A stretch of 64,000 nucleotides of DNA from Micropterus salmoides. Its lineage: Eukaryota > Chordata > Actinopteri > Centrarchiformes > Centrarchidae. The notes under the pieces are model-generated. The model made no database searches and was not told the origin of the DNA. It worked only from the letters and a program-made list of their open reading frames with translations. The stretch lies in NCBI RefSeq assembly GCF_014851395.1, contig NW_024041039.1, forward strand, positions 7,555,177-7,619,176, read 5' to 3'. Below are positions 53,201 through 64,000 of the stretch, one piece after another (the first letter of the stretch is position 1; the number at the start of each line of letters is the position of its first letter). The position numbers and the translations under genes were made by a program.

Positions 53201-56200
53201 TACAATTGACTGGTCCAAGGTGAACAAGGTTAGACCGGGGACTCGTCAGTGGAACAGCTTGAACGAATGGATGAGGTGTCTCTGTTACATAGAAGGATCT
53301 TATGAAAAAAAAGTTTCATGAGAGTAAGTGGGCGGACTTTCAGATGCATTACTACTCTGCCTCTTTCTGCCTGTTGCTGCAAGTCAGGCTCAGTCCAATG
53401 TGGCGTCCAGACTTCTGACAATCTGTGACCGCAGCCTGTTTTTTTCCAAATAAACCACAGCGGAAGTGACTCACCGCAAAGCTAGCAATCAGAGATAGTC
53501 ACGTTTACCACTTATGAACTGTTAGCAAGTGGATTAGACCTAAAATTACTCTCCACAAAAGCTATGACTCATTGTTTAGTCTTCTGCTCTCATTTAAGAG
53601 TCTTAAAGAAATGTGCATATGTGAGCAATAAGTATATGTCTGCATGCATGGATGTGTCAGTAATAATCATTATAAGGAATACAACCCTTATGATTGTCTG
53701 CAAACTAAAGCCTCCTTTCCTCATGTAACTATCATCAGCATCAGTGTGCACTACAACTTTATAATGATCTATAGAAGGATTTTAAAGGAAGAAAGGTTAT
53801 TGGAATGAATATTTACAATGATGATAAATTACATACACACAATGAATTAATTCTTCATTAATGAACAGACACAGACTTTGAATTTGGTGCAAATTTAAAT
53901 CTAGACTTTGAAAACAAACTGATGGCCCTGATTTTCTCACGACAGGCTCACATTGATGAGAACAAGATAGAGGAGGTGCGACTCCGACCCGTGGTCGCCA
54001 TGGCCAAAAAGAAGCTGCCCATTGCGGAGGGTGTGGTGGAGGTGAAATACAAAGACGGCTGGGCACAGATCTGTGACCTGGGATGGACGATCAAAAACAC
54101 ACGCGTGGTCTGCGGCATGCTGGGATTCCCGCATGAGAGGAAAGTCAACAAGAACTTCTACAAGTAAGTGAATGGTTCAACTTTAATCATTAAAACATGA
54201 TTCTGGTGTGGGCTCATGAGGTTAAAGCTGCAACTGACAACTTTTTGCACAGGCGGTGAAAATAAATTTGTACCCAGATGATTATAAAAGTTGTCATCAG
54301 AGATTGGGTCGCTCATGTTTAATCAAATCAGTCAATCTGCAATGGTTTATAGTAAGAGAGACAGTCCTCTGCTGTTTCAGGGACAGTTTGGATGTTAAGT
54401 TTTGATTAATCACTTCATGTGGAAGAAGTCTGCATACCTGACACCAAAACAGCACTCGTGGCCCCTTAAAGGGGTAGTTTGACATTTTGGGGAAGATTGA
54501 TACCGTGCGGCTGTGGCTCAGGAGATAGAGCGGGTTTGCCTGTTAATCAGCGGTCAGCGGTTCATTCCCCAGCTCCTCCAGGCTGCATGTCGAAGTGTCC
54601 TTGGGCAAGATACTGAACCCCGAATTGCTCCTGTCGGCTGTTCCACCAGTATATGAATGTGTGTGAATGGTGATAAAAGCGCTTTGAGTGGTCGAAAAGA
54701 CTAGAAAGGCGCTATACAAATACGGAGCATTTACATACCACTCTCATGTCTCAATATGAAGCTGCTCCGCTAGTTAGATTGTCTAAGTATAAAGACTGGA
54801 AGCAGGGGGAAACAGCTAACATGGCATATATGGTATGAAAACCACACTGTGCTAACTCTCCGCAAGAAAGCAAATAAGTGTATTTCCAAAGATATCAAAC
54901 AATTTTTTTAAGATAATAAAAATGTGCAATAAAAGGGAAGTCTCTAAACAGAAGGACATTAACTAGTACCAACAATGGGATAATTAGGTTACTTATCAAA
55001 GTGGCTGTAACTTTCTCAATCATTCAGGAGGGGACGTTTGCTGCAGCCTGTTTGACATTCAGTGGCTTTAGTCTGTTAAGCAAAGTGGCAACACTTTGAA
55101 CAAACCGCAAGCAGGATCTTAGTCATTGTTTGGTAAAGAGCCGACATTATTGGAACTGCTGTTTATTGTGAATATGAGAGGGAGTGTGTGTTGACTTTCT
55201 CTACCTTCTGGCACAACTGCAGCTCTACAACAAAGCGTATGAGTCTCTCATTGTTCTGTTCTGTTTCTTCTTTCTTCTTTCCGAGGATGTTTTTGTTTTT
55301 CCTTTGGATAGACAGAAAAGTCAACGGCTTTAAGGTCCTGGTCGAGTCACATAGTTGATGTTCTCAGACTCTGTTCGTTATTTTGCAAAGGAAGTTGGAA
55401 GATTATAATTGCCTGCAAAGATGGAAGAGTACGAACAATAGAAAAGAAGAACAAACCAGTGTGTGTTTTGTCCCATGTATTCTCACATCTGTGGTTCTCT
55501 GTGTGGCACAGTGTGATAATTCAGGGAACAAAAGTGAGATATCTGCATTCAAGTCTCAGTATTTATTTATGAAAAGAACAGGTAAAGTTGAAACAATTAG
55601 CGACAGAAATATGATTGGCAACAAATTTGATTATTGATTTATCATTTAATGTGCCAAAATGTCTGACAGCTCTGTGTGGTATGTGAGGACAGCAATTACT
55701 TTAGTGGACTCTCAGACCTCCGTTTTCTTTGCCCAGTTTGTTCTTCCAGTATGACTGCAAGCATTCCTGGCTGCGGTCCAGTGGAAGGCCTTTTATTCAT
55801 CCCCTGCAGATGGTTCACAGTAGTCTGAGGGGAAATGTGTGTTTTCTCTCAAGCATGTGTGAAGGCTGAGGCTCAGGGGAATGATCCAGGATTGGGGGGG
55901 ATTTGGTTGGTCACATAATGCACAGACAACAACAACTGGAGTAAAGCCAACCTGCTTTCAGTCAGATTCTTCTGTGCTGTCAGTCCCTCTGTCCTTTTTT
56001 AGTCTTCAGTTGCATGAGTGCAGGAGAAGCTGAAGATGGACAATGGTCATAGAGTTTGGTCATAAATATTTTTTGAAGGCAGAAACATACAAACAGGCAC
56101 ATTTTTGCCAATAACTGATTTTGTGATAGTCACTGTCCTCAAGGAGAATGTTTTCATGCCTAAAATATGGATGGCTGTCAGGGTGGAACAGCATTCAAAA

Positions 56201-59200
56201 TGATTACAGGACACTTTAACCAACTAAAACCCAAGCATATTAAATGTTAAATCATTTGTTACCAGCTGTTGCAGGGTTTTGTTGTCCGACTATATTCATC
56301 GATTAGGATAAGACTGGTGACTTTGTTTTCAAGTTTGCTGAACCCAAAATGCCTGTTTTCATTATCAATGTCATTATTGTGTATGTTGAAATATGATTGA
56401 GGTGTGTGATATATTATTATAACAGATTTTATCTAATTGACAAAACAATCCAAATGAGTGAAACCTATAAACTAAAATGATTTTTTTCTCCCTATCTGAA
56501 CACAATGCCAGACTATTTAAAATTACATATTTGGGAAATACTATATTTAGGATAAAGAAAAACTTCATATCAATCAATATCATTGTAGTTGACTGAAAAA
56601 CCTAAACCTTGCTGACTTTCATGTGTACGACTAAAATGAAGAATGACATGATTTTCTGTTGGTTTAGAATATTAAATAAAGCTCCAGCTAATCATTATTT
56701 TCATTGTTGATTATCTGTCGATTCATTTCTCAATAAATTGATTAGTTGTTTGGTATATAACAGGTCGTAAAAATTGTGAAAAATGTCTATCAGTGTTTCC
56801 AGTATTAAAGAGAAATCTTACTGGTTAAATTAGCAAGTCTGTCTCTATCACTACACCACAGCATCGTCAATGACTAGACTTAAGGTAAGAGCTAACGATA
56901 GGTTAATACTGAGGTGTTTTAGCTGCTGAACAAGCCTCAAAAGGCCACCACAGTGCTGAATTCTGAATAGTTTGAATAGCTCTGTAATTGTGATCCTACA
57001 TGGGTGACCTGAAGTCTGTAACATAATATACGGGAGACTTGTGGAATGACAAAAATGTTACTCACAGCCGACCCTCCAGTGCCTTACCTTAAAGAAATGT
57101 ATTATGTGTGCAGCCCAGAGACGGCGCGTATGTGTGCGTATTTGCATGTGGTCTCTCCCCTGTATGTGATGGAATTTGGATGTCTCACTGTTGCAGACGT
57201 CTGAAAAAGCGAGCAGCTGAGAAGGTCTCCAGGACAAAGGTTAATGTTTCAGCTGGTGGAAGGTACACTGTCACTGGGAAACCCCACCGTCCACCTCCGT
57301 CTGCACTCTGTTTACTGTAGTTTTTGACAGTGGGTTTCCTGTTGGAGTAGAGAATAACCATTTAGCTCCTGTTTCTAGCTAGTTGACCACTTCCCCTCTC
57401 TCTAATATCATATTATTATGATGTGCAGCATGTGAATGGGTTGTAGGTTTTTATTTTATCCTGCTAAAACTCACGGTTGCCTTGTGTGTGTGGAGGTTTG
57501 GTTTTCTTTTCATTATTGTTTTTTGTCTTTGACATTTTCACTGACATGGCACAGATTGTTAAGGTGGAGCTAATCAAGGGAACTTCTACATCTAGTGCAC
57601 AAATCATTTCTAATCTTTGTAACTAAACTAAAAGTAAATCTATAAGAGTTCGTCTTTGCTCTCAGCCTTTTGACGGGACAGTCTGTGCTGTGTCAGTGAC
57701 GGGGGCTTAATTTTTTCCACAGATTAGTCCTTTTTAATCTAATGCAACAGCTGGAAATCCCATTCCCCAATATGGCATGCTTTTTGGAGGAGGTCAGTAA
57801 TTTTTTCATCCTGGGTTCTTCAACTAAAAAGGTCACAGGCCTCAGAGTCCACATGACAAGAACCGATCTGTGTCTGCTAGAATCTGCAAATAATTCACAC
57901 CATTTGTTTTAGTCTGTTCAGAGTGCCAGATGGGTGGAGTCTGCCACGTTGAACGATGAGAGAGGAAGTTAGTACATCATATTTTTACAGTTATTATGTG
58001 ACATCCTTTATTTAGTGTTGTGAGGTTGGAAAATTGCACCAAGTAGGCACTTTAAGGAGATGAAAACAAATAATTACAGTGGATAACTTATAACAGTTTA
58101 TATTTTCTTATGTTATTAAGCTTACTGAAAGATGTTGTGTGAAGACACTGAAAAAAATAAATCCTGTCCCCTAAAGGATACAGCTGGCTTTGTGTATTTT
58201 TCTTATTGTCAAAAATGTCAAACAATCAAAAAAGATCAAAATGAGATGAAAATAATGATCATTTGTAGACTCTAAATGAATCAGGTCCATTTGTTACCAG
58301 AGTAACAAAATATGAGTTTTTTTCTATCCTGTACTGAAAAAAGTTGAAGAACCCATAAACATAGATAATGCTTTTATTATTACGCCTACCTCCAAAACTT
58401 AAAAGCAGTGCCATATGTCAAGCAAAATCAATGTGGTAACATGAGGTTCACATTGACACAATAGAAAACCTACAATCACAAGAACAAACACGTTAATGAT
58501 CACGCTTTACATTTCATATACTCTTTGGCCAAAGGTAGATGGACACCCAAACACTACACCCATTTGAACCACTTCTAGTTCATCCCAAAGGTGTTGGATG
58601 GGATCGAGGTCAGGGCTCTGTCCAGGCCAGTTAAGTTCTTCCACACCAAACTGGAAAAACTCATGTCCTTATCAACCTGGCATTGACATATATGTACATA
58701 TATGTACAGGTATTGTCATGTTGATACAGGAAAGAGTCTTCCCCAAACTACAGTGAACAAAATTATAAACACACCACCTTTGTTTTTGCCCCCATTTATC
58801 ATGAGCTGAACTAAAAGTTCTAAGACTTTCTCTATGTACACAAAAGGCCTATTTCTCTCAAATTTGGTTCACAAATCTGTCAAAATCTGTGTTAGTGAGC
58901 ACTTCTCCTTTGCCGAGATAAGGTGTGGCATATCAAGATGCTGATCAGACAGCATGGGTATCGCGTGCGCCTTAGGCTGGCCACAATAGAAGGTCACTCA
59001 AAAATGTGCAGTTCCACACAGCACAATGCCAAGTTTTTAGGGAGCATGCAGTTGGCATGCTGACTGCAGGAATGTCCACCAGAACTGTTGCCCGTGAACT
59101 GAATGTTCATTTCTCTACCATAAGCTGTCTCCAAAGGCGTTTCAGAGAATTTGGCAGTGCATCCAACCGGCCTCACAACCGCAGACCACGTGTAACCACA

Positions 59201-62200
59201 CCAGCCCAGGACCTCCACATCCAGCATCTTCACCTCCAAGATCATCTGAGACCAGCCACCCGGACAGCTGCTGCAACAATCGGTTTGCAAAACCAAAGAA
59301 TTTCTGCACAAACTGTGAGGAACCTTCTCATGGAAGCTCATCTGCATGCTCGTCGTCCTCATCAGGGTCTCGACCTGACTGCAACTTTGCACAGCCATTG
59401 AAGAGGAGTGGACCAACATTCCACAGACCACAATCAGCAACCGGATCAACTCTATGCGAAAGAGATGTGTTGCACTGCGTGAGGCAAATGTTGGTCACAC
59501 CAGATACTGACTGGTTTCTGGACCCCCCACCAGTTCCCCCAATACAGTGTAACTGCACATTTTCAAGTGGCCTTTTATTGTGGCCAGCCTAAGGCATGCC
59601 TGTGCAATACCCATGCTGTCTGATCAGCATCTTGATATGCCACACCTGTGAGGTGGATGGATTATCTCTGCAAAGGAGAAGTGCTCACTAACACACATTT
59701 GGCAGATTTGTGAACAATATTTGGAAGAAATGGGCCTTTTGTGTACATGTCTTAGATCTTTGAGTTCAGCTCATGATGAATAGGGGCAAAAACAAAAGTG
59801 TTGTGTTCATAATTTTGTTCAGTATATTTACACAAAGTTGAATGACATAGCGTTAAGATTTCCCTTAGTCGAAACTAAGATGCCCAAACAACCTCAGACC
59901 AGAATATGTATATGTGTATGTGGAGTTGGGTGTATCCACAAATCTTTGGCTACGCAGTGTATATAAGTGCTGATGAAACATGTCAAAATAAGTGATGAAA
60001 ATCCACATTTTGACTGATTTAAATATTTGTCACATTTGTGTTTACATGCATTTAAAAAGGATGTCTCACTTTCAACAAATCTGTGTGCCCAGTGTTACTT
60101 TGAATATAACATACAATATACTGGGAGTTACATATTATGTGTATTTAACAACTATGTTGAAGGAGACACATCCTTTTGAAGAGTGTAACTACAGTTTTTA
60201 ACATAATTGTGCATCATGTAACAGTTGTTACTATGGTATTTTCACTTTGTCACCTCATTTTCTTCCCCTAACTGTTCCGTCTAACCCGTGTTTACCTTGC
60301 AGGCAGACATCCAAAGCTAAAGCTAGCTCTAAGTCTAAACAGAGCAGCCCTGGCAAAAGGTAATCTGAGGATAAACAATTCTGTGGGTAAATTCAAGCTG
60401 TCTGAAAAGACCCACACACATGCTGCTTCCACAAGCCTCACAAACAAATGCCATTTAAAGTGATAATAAAATGTTGGATCTTCCCAAGAAAATAAAAAAC
60501 TAATCCTCTAAGCCACATCCATCCCATCCTGCCTGACAAATGTGGCTGTTTAGCAAGAACGTCCATGATTTTCAAAACAAAAGCTTGTAGCTAAATCCAA
60601 TAGTTGTTTAGTCAAAGTACTAACATAATGGACATGCAGAATAGTCTTTAAAACACCTGATGTATGTTCCAAAGAGCCATTTAAGCCAAAAGTTAAAGAA
60701 ATATGCTTATTCACTTTATTTCCATAAGTTAAAAACAACTCTCATGTCTATATGCTAAATATGAAGCTACAGCCAGCTGCTGGTTAGCATAAATACTGGA
60801 AACGGGGAAAATAAAGGCATCAAAATTCTGTAAGCCATCAAAATTCTACCAATATTTTATTACGAACAGTAGTTTAATGCCAGTATATATTAAACTAATG
60901 AGATGTAGACCTGTAGGCAGATTTGTCAACTTTGGACAAAGCAAGGCTTGCTAGATTGTAGCTTGTAACTCCCTATAAAACCACAGCTTGTCAGTTTTAC
61001 ATTTAGTTACGGATTAAACAAATATGTTAATTAGCACAATTTTGAGTTGCTGGTAGGCAGTTTTTTTTTACTTTGGACAGAACCGGACAAGCTCTTTCCT
61101 GTCTTTATGCTAAGCTAAGCTAAACGGCTACTAGCTACAGCAACGTATTTACTGTGCACACTTGAGATTGGTATCAATCTTCACCTCTAACTCTTGGCTG
61201 TAATTTAGCATTTTAATGCTAAATGCTTTAATGCTTTTAGCATTTTATTCAAAAGTTTCATTGAATTTAATATTTGGCTTTACTGGACACACATTTACTG
61301 TTTATACCCAGGACCAAACTCAGGCCCTTACAACTGTGAATTTTTAATTTTGTCAAACATGTTTTTATAATTTAAGATACTTTAAGTTAAGATCTCTTTG
61401 ATAGTTTGTGTGAGCCTGAATAATAGACAAAACCAAGCATTTTCATAAACAAGCGTCTCTGTTCACTTTGCCTTTGTACATCAGGATTATGTAGCCTCAT
61501 TTTCAGTCATGCATTAATTTGTGTAGTCATTGACATTTGTTTTCTCAACATTTTGATGTCTTTTTGTGAAGTTTAATTGGCAGTAACTTTTCAAAGTTGC
61601 AGTTTGATTCACATCTGCCTTAATGTATTTCCTGTTTGTATAAAATTGTTTATTGATATTTTTGTATACTAAATGTGTAATCAGTATACTATTACAATAA
61701 GTATAAAATACATACATAGAATTAGTATAGATTTGGGACACAGATAATGTTTCTGTCATCACAGTCCTTGCGCCTGTCTCTGCTCCCTCCAGGTTGTATT
61801 TGGAGCGTCAGAAGAACTACTTCCACATTCATTCTGTGGCGTGTACGGGCACAGAGGTGCACCTGGCAGCCTGCCCCCTGGAGTTCAGCAAGCCAAACAC
61901 AACATCGTCCTGCGAGGGCGGCATGGCGGCTGTGGTTAGCTGCATGCCGGGCCCGCTGTTCATGCAAAACAGTGGCTTGAAAAAGAAACTTAAAACTTCG
62001 GTAATGTAGTCTTTAACTTAAGATCAGCTCAGTAGGACTTGTACACAGCAGACATTTTATGTGTGACACTGAGCCAGCATGCACAAGCAGCTAAATTGAA
62101 TTCAGCCATCATTATTTTATCTTTTACATTAATTCTTTCTCTACTGTGATATGTCAAAGTGTAGGCTACACTATGTATGCTCTAATGTTGAATTGTAATT

Positions 62201-63104
62201 AGCAACCGGAAGTAAATAACTACAGGCTTTTTATTGCCTTTGCTATTAGTGTATTAAGATAATTTACTCTGAACCAATCATTTTTGTTGGCTTTATGCTA
62301 GATATTTGACCATATCAAATAACAACTACTTATATCATTGGCCTCTTATAGGATTTAGGTTTCACCTTAACCACACTCTGTACACAAGCAGTCTGGATTG
62401 TATTCCCATGAATTTAGTTTATTTACTTCATTTATAACCCATTTGTTGCCTGTCTGAAGTAGAATAGGTTCCTTTAGCTTTATTAGTCTGTTGACCATTA
62501 AATTTCAATCTTGTCCTCACCAGCTTTAAACCGCATGGTGTTCCTCGGTAGATAGGTTTTGCTCAGCGTGTCATAACAGGCATGGAACCTAAGTCATGTT
62601 ATACTCATTAATTAAGACTGCAAGATGCATTCCAAAAAAAAGCTAGTTAGTGAACCTTGATTTTTTTTTGTCAAATGATGTAGTCTAGCTTAAAGTATCA
62701 TTTTGGTGTCACACAATTCTTAGTGAAATATTATCATAATATATAATATTTTTTAGGAAATGAAGTAGTCTAAGTTAAAGATACTAAATTTCCCACAAAC
62801 ATGGCGGCTTTACACAGTTGTTAAAAGTGGTCATATTACTGTAGATATCTGCCAGGATGCTCAGAAGACTAACCTGACAAAAATAAATTGAAATAATGTT
62901 TTATGTGTCTGCTTTCTCTTTAGAGCACAGTAAGACTGAAGGGAGGTGCCAGGCTGGGCGAGGGTCGGGTGGAGGTGCTGAAAGACAACGAGTGGGGAAC
63001 GGTGTGTGATGATCGCTGGAACCTGCAGTCAGCCAGCGTTGTCTGCAGGGAGCTTGGCTTCGGCAGCGCCAAGGAGGCTCTCACCGGAGCACGCATGGGA
63101 CAAG
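50279..63104 (+). CDS. loxl3: Lysyl oxidase-like 3, N-terminal part (cut by window edge)
   Basis: Secreted copper amine oxidase family member acting on lysines of collagen/elastin; only the SRCR half is in the window. Exons: 50279-50615, 51688-51851, 53946-54163, [57197-57262], [60303-60359], 61793-62000, 62924-63104 (phase 1 out, continues beyond). Bracketed exons are optional microexons. Residues 1-25 form a signal peptide (cut after 'SCLA'), followed by a Thr/Pro/Ser linker. SRCR1 runs from about 51 ('[19 protein letters not shown]') to '[11 protein letters not shown]'; SRCR2 from about 178 ('[15 protein letters not shown]'); SRCR3 starts at '[17 protein letters not shown]'. 'GWTHSAKYG', 'DSNVI' and 'ACPLEF' fit LOXL3 rather than LOXL2 or LOXL4. 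Whether it is the a or b teleost copy is open. Confidence 0.88.
50616..51687 (+). other. loxl3: loxl3 intron 2 with repeat family A copy 3
   Basis: From 'caag|gtaaga' to 'tgtccag|'. 50950-51285 is a plus-strand copy of dispersed family A ('aagaacatggtgaacattat', 'gctgttagcatttagctcag', 'cctcacagagctgccag'). Confidence 0.55.
51852..53945 (+). other. loxl3: loxl3 intron 3
   Basis: From 'gat|gtaagt' to 'acgacag|'. No exon or clear repeat is recognised. Confidence 0.5.
54455..54905 (-). repeat. Dispersed repeat family C split by a SINE
   Basis: Left part: 'aaaggggtagtttgacattt', 'tggggaagattgatacc' (up to 54504). Right part from 54735: 'ataccactctcatgtctcaa', 'tatgaagctgctccgctagt', 'aagtataaagactggaagca'. 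Together they rebuild a common fish repeat whose other strand reads 'tctttatgctaagctaagct'. Similar pieces lie at 44165-44250, 48950-49160, 60735-60810 and 61085-61200. Confidence 0.65.
54505..54734 (+). mobile_element. Intact-looking tRNA-derived SINE with ATACC target duplication
   Basis: A Pol III A-box-like start ('tgtggctcaggagatagagc') and B-box-like 'gcggttcattcccc' lie in order. They are followed by the body 'gtccttgggcaagatactga', 'accccgaattgctcctg' and the tail 'cgctttgagtggtcgaaaag', 'aggcgctatacaaatacgg'. ATACC occurs on both sides (54500-54504 and 54735-54739). Length about 230 bp. This is the best-preserved copy of this SINE type in the window. Confidence 0.8.
57197..57262 (+). 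CDS. loxl3: loxl3 candidate basic microexon a (22 codons)
   Basis: Acceptor 'actgttgcag|' and donor 'tggaag|gtacac' bound 66 bp. It enters and leaves in phase 2, the same phase as the exon before (ends 54163) and the exon after (starts 61793). It adds '[14 protein letters not shown]' followed by 'VNVSAGG', very rich in Lys/Arg, inside SRCR domain 2. Two other GTs inside ('gagaag|gtctcc', 'acaaag|gttaat') would give phase 0 and break the frame. Use in mRNA is not proven. Confidence 0.5.
58517..59962 (-). mobile_element. Older Tc1/mariner-like element, split by a younger Tc1
   Basis: The left end reads 'tatactctttggccaaaggt' and the right end, reversed, reads 'atatacactgcgtagccaaa', giving imperfect inverted termini next to TA. 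Inside, 'ggtgttggatgggatcgagg', 'tcagggctctgtccaggcca' (about 58590-58632) and, after the interruption, 'gcgttaagatttcccttagt' are antisense pieces of a decayed transposase region common in teleosts. The reading frames are broken. Confidence 0.6.
58751..59822 (+). mobile_element. Tc1-like transposon with internal deletion of the catalytic region
   Basis: Bounded by TA on both sides (58749-58750, 59823-59824). It has long inverted repeats of over 200 bp: 'tgaacaaaattataaacaca' on the left pairs with 'ttgtgttcataattttgttca' style sequence on the right, and 'gtggcatatcaagatgctga' recurs inverted. The open frame at about 59006-59401 holds only the N-terminal paired-like helix-turn-helix part ('[14 protein letters not shown]', '[16 protein letters not shown]'). 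It then jumps to the C-terminal tail ('[18 protein letters not shown]' in another reading). The DDE catalytic centre is missing, so it cannot move by itself. Confidence 0.85.
60303..60359 (+). CDS. loxl3: loxl3 candidate basic microexon b (19 codons)
   Basis: Acceptor 'taccttgcag|' and donor 'caaaag|gtaatc' bound 57 bp, again phase 2 in and phase 2 out. It adds '[18 protein letters not shown]' plus the border Arg/Lys codons: Lys/Ser-rich, disordered in appearance. It may be included or skipped with or without microexon a without changing frame. Mammalian LOXL3 lacks such residues here, while LOXL4 has a shorter basic insertion at about this place (from memory). Confidence 0.55.
60360..61792 (+). 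other. loxl3: loxl3 intron with two family C fragments
   Basis: 60735-60810 (minus sense) and 61085-61200 (plus sense) are pieces of repeat family C in opposite orientation ('aaatatgaagctacagccag' versus 'tctttatgctaagctaagct'). They could form a hairpin in the pre-mRNA between microexon b and the next exon. No other feature is recognised. Confidence 0.5.
62001..62923 (+). other. loxl3: loxl3 intron before SRCR3
   Basis: From 'cttcg|gtaatg' to 'ctctttag|'. Nothing recognised inside. Confidence 0.55.
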
Positions 63105-64000
63105 GTTAGGAAAAACATGTTTTCCAGTGACAAAAATGTGTTGGTTTGTGCAAACAGACGTTGACATTAAAAAACAATAAGAGATGAGGTCATACAAACA
63201 CAAGTCAGTCTGTTTAATTAAGGACCAAATTTAAATGATGATCCAGCCAGCATTTTTCAGGCTATGTAGACTGCTCATCTATAACAAGGTTTTTCATTTC
63301 TGTGCTTTAATGTAGGGAGCTAACCTCATTGGTTGACTGACTTGTTATTCAAAATCTACATTTTAGTGCATTGTGATTGGAGTAAATAAAAAAAAAAATT
63401 CAGCTTTGTAACTTCAGACAGAAGTCCACTGAAAACGTATAAAAGATAGTAGTCAATGTCCTGTTTGAGAGAAGGCCAAAAAACGTTCATTATGTCCGAC
63501 TGCAGAGGGAGTGCTCCATCATGTAAAAGGGTCCAAAGGTTCACCCTGCAATTATAAATAACCTCCACCCACAGAGGGTATTATTTCCACATCCTTAGTA
63601 ATCCTCAAACATTTTGTACGTAAGTATTTAAAGTCCATGAGCACCAGTGAGGTGATATATCTCAAGACATGATTGAAAATGACAAAAGTAATCTGTGTGT
63701 TTAAAATTTGCAATATTTTGTTTACTTAGATAATAATGTAGATCCTCTACACCCAGAATCCCTATTTCATATGAATCGTGATTATGGGGATAGCCCCGTT
63801 GATTCTGTAATTCGCATTGAACCCATCACCTGAGGCAGGATCTGTCTTTAGACGGGACTTCAGTCATCAGTTGTCTGTCTGCAGCCTGCTCGTCACCCCA
63901 GAGAATGGATAATTTGCCATCAACAAGTCCACATTCCTACACGGATTCCTCATTTGGAGCTTATTTTAATAAGTAAAGGAATGTTGTGCATGAAGAAAGA
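63105..64000 (+). other. loxl3: loxl3 intron, runs past the window edge
   Basis: Begins at donor 'caag|gttagg'. About 63590-63650 shows a short family B piece ('cctcaaacattttgtacgta'). No further exon is found before the window ends. Confidence 0.5.

Larger units (their letters stand above)
54164..57196 (+). other. loxl3: loxl3 intron 4, with a repeat nest
   Basis: Begins with donor 'acaa|gtaagt'. Repeat family C flanks a SINE (54455-54905; listed separately). The rest is AT-rich, without supported exons. Confidence 0.5.
57263..60302 (+). other. loxl3: loxl3 intron with nested transposons
   Basis: Contains the Tc1-like nest at 58517-59962. The rest (57263-58516 and 59963-60302) is AT-rich without recognised features. 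59992-60201 is an open frame without similarity. Confidence 0.5.

Noticed and set aside
54505..54580. A tRNA gene
   Set aside because: A- and B-box-like stretches are present, but the sequence cannot form a normal cloverleaf and continues into a SINE body and tail.
57197..57239. Shorter versions of loxl3 microexon a using 'gtctcc' or 'gttaat' donors
   Set aside because: They would leave phase 0 and break the frame with both following exons.
59006..59401. 131-codon ORF as a functional transposase or host gene
   Set aside because: It is the N-terminal helix-turn-helix part of a Tc1-like transposase whose DDE region is deleted; it ends in the wrong frame and lies between transposon inverted repeats.

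Overview
The window comes from a ray-finned (teleost) fish nuclear genome. Genes are split by long introns with GT..AG borders. The spacers are AT-rich and carry CA/GT microsatellites, Tc1-like transposons, tRNA-derived SINEs and LINE 3' ends typical of fish. The recognisable proteins are vertebrate ones. All four genes lie on the + strand. No bacterial-type features (operons, CRISPR, Shine-Dalgarno sites) are present.

Layout. 1-16.3 kb: no gene found; decayed transposons, several nested, plus stretches of complex single-copy-looking sequence. 16.67-17.80 kb: single-exon gpr151, an orphan class-A GPCR. 17.8-26.4 kb: intergenic, with microsatellites and dispersed repeats. 26.5-36.0 kb: mavs, the mitochondrial antiviral adaptor. 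It has one non-coding and four coding exons, 586 aa, with an N-terminal CARD, a proline-rich middle, TRAF-binding motifs and a C-terminal tail anchor. 37.0-42.0 kb: pank2, pantothenate kinase, seven coding exons, 434 aa. About 45.0 kb to beyond the right edge: loxl3, a lysyl-oxidase-like 3 gene. Its signal peptide and the first three SRCR domains (the third incomplete) are inside the window; the remaining SRCR and the catalytic domain lie outside.

The genes do not form one pathway. gpr151 is a neuronal receptor, mavs acts in RIG-I-like receptor signalling, pank2 starts coenzyme A synthesis, and loxl3 makes a secreted matrix-modifying amine oxidase. MAVS and PANK2 are also close neighbours on human 20p13, so that part looks like ancient shared gene order. 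Exon borders were placed by splice signals, reading phase and protein similarity from memory; all phases are consistent.

Most worth a second look: (1) two small, highly basic, phase-matched exons inside SRCR domain 2 of loxl3; (2) a 41-codon upstream ORF encoding a signal-peptide-like leader in loxl3 exon 1, with an ACGTG inverted repeat just upstream; (3) TRAF-binding motifs in mavs matching the human ones; (4) a roughly 134-bp tandem repeat in mavs intron 1; (5) a pank2 start exon without a mitochondrial presequence; and (6) several transposon-in-transposon nests that give relative ages. Nothing here clearly amounts to a new biological system.
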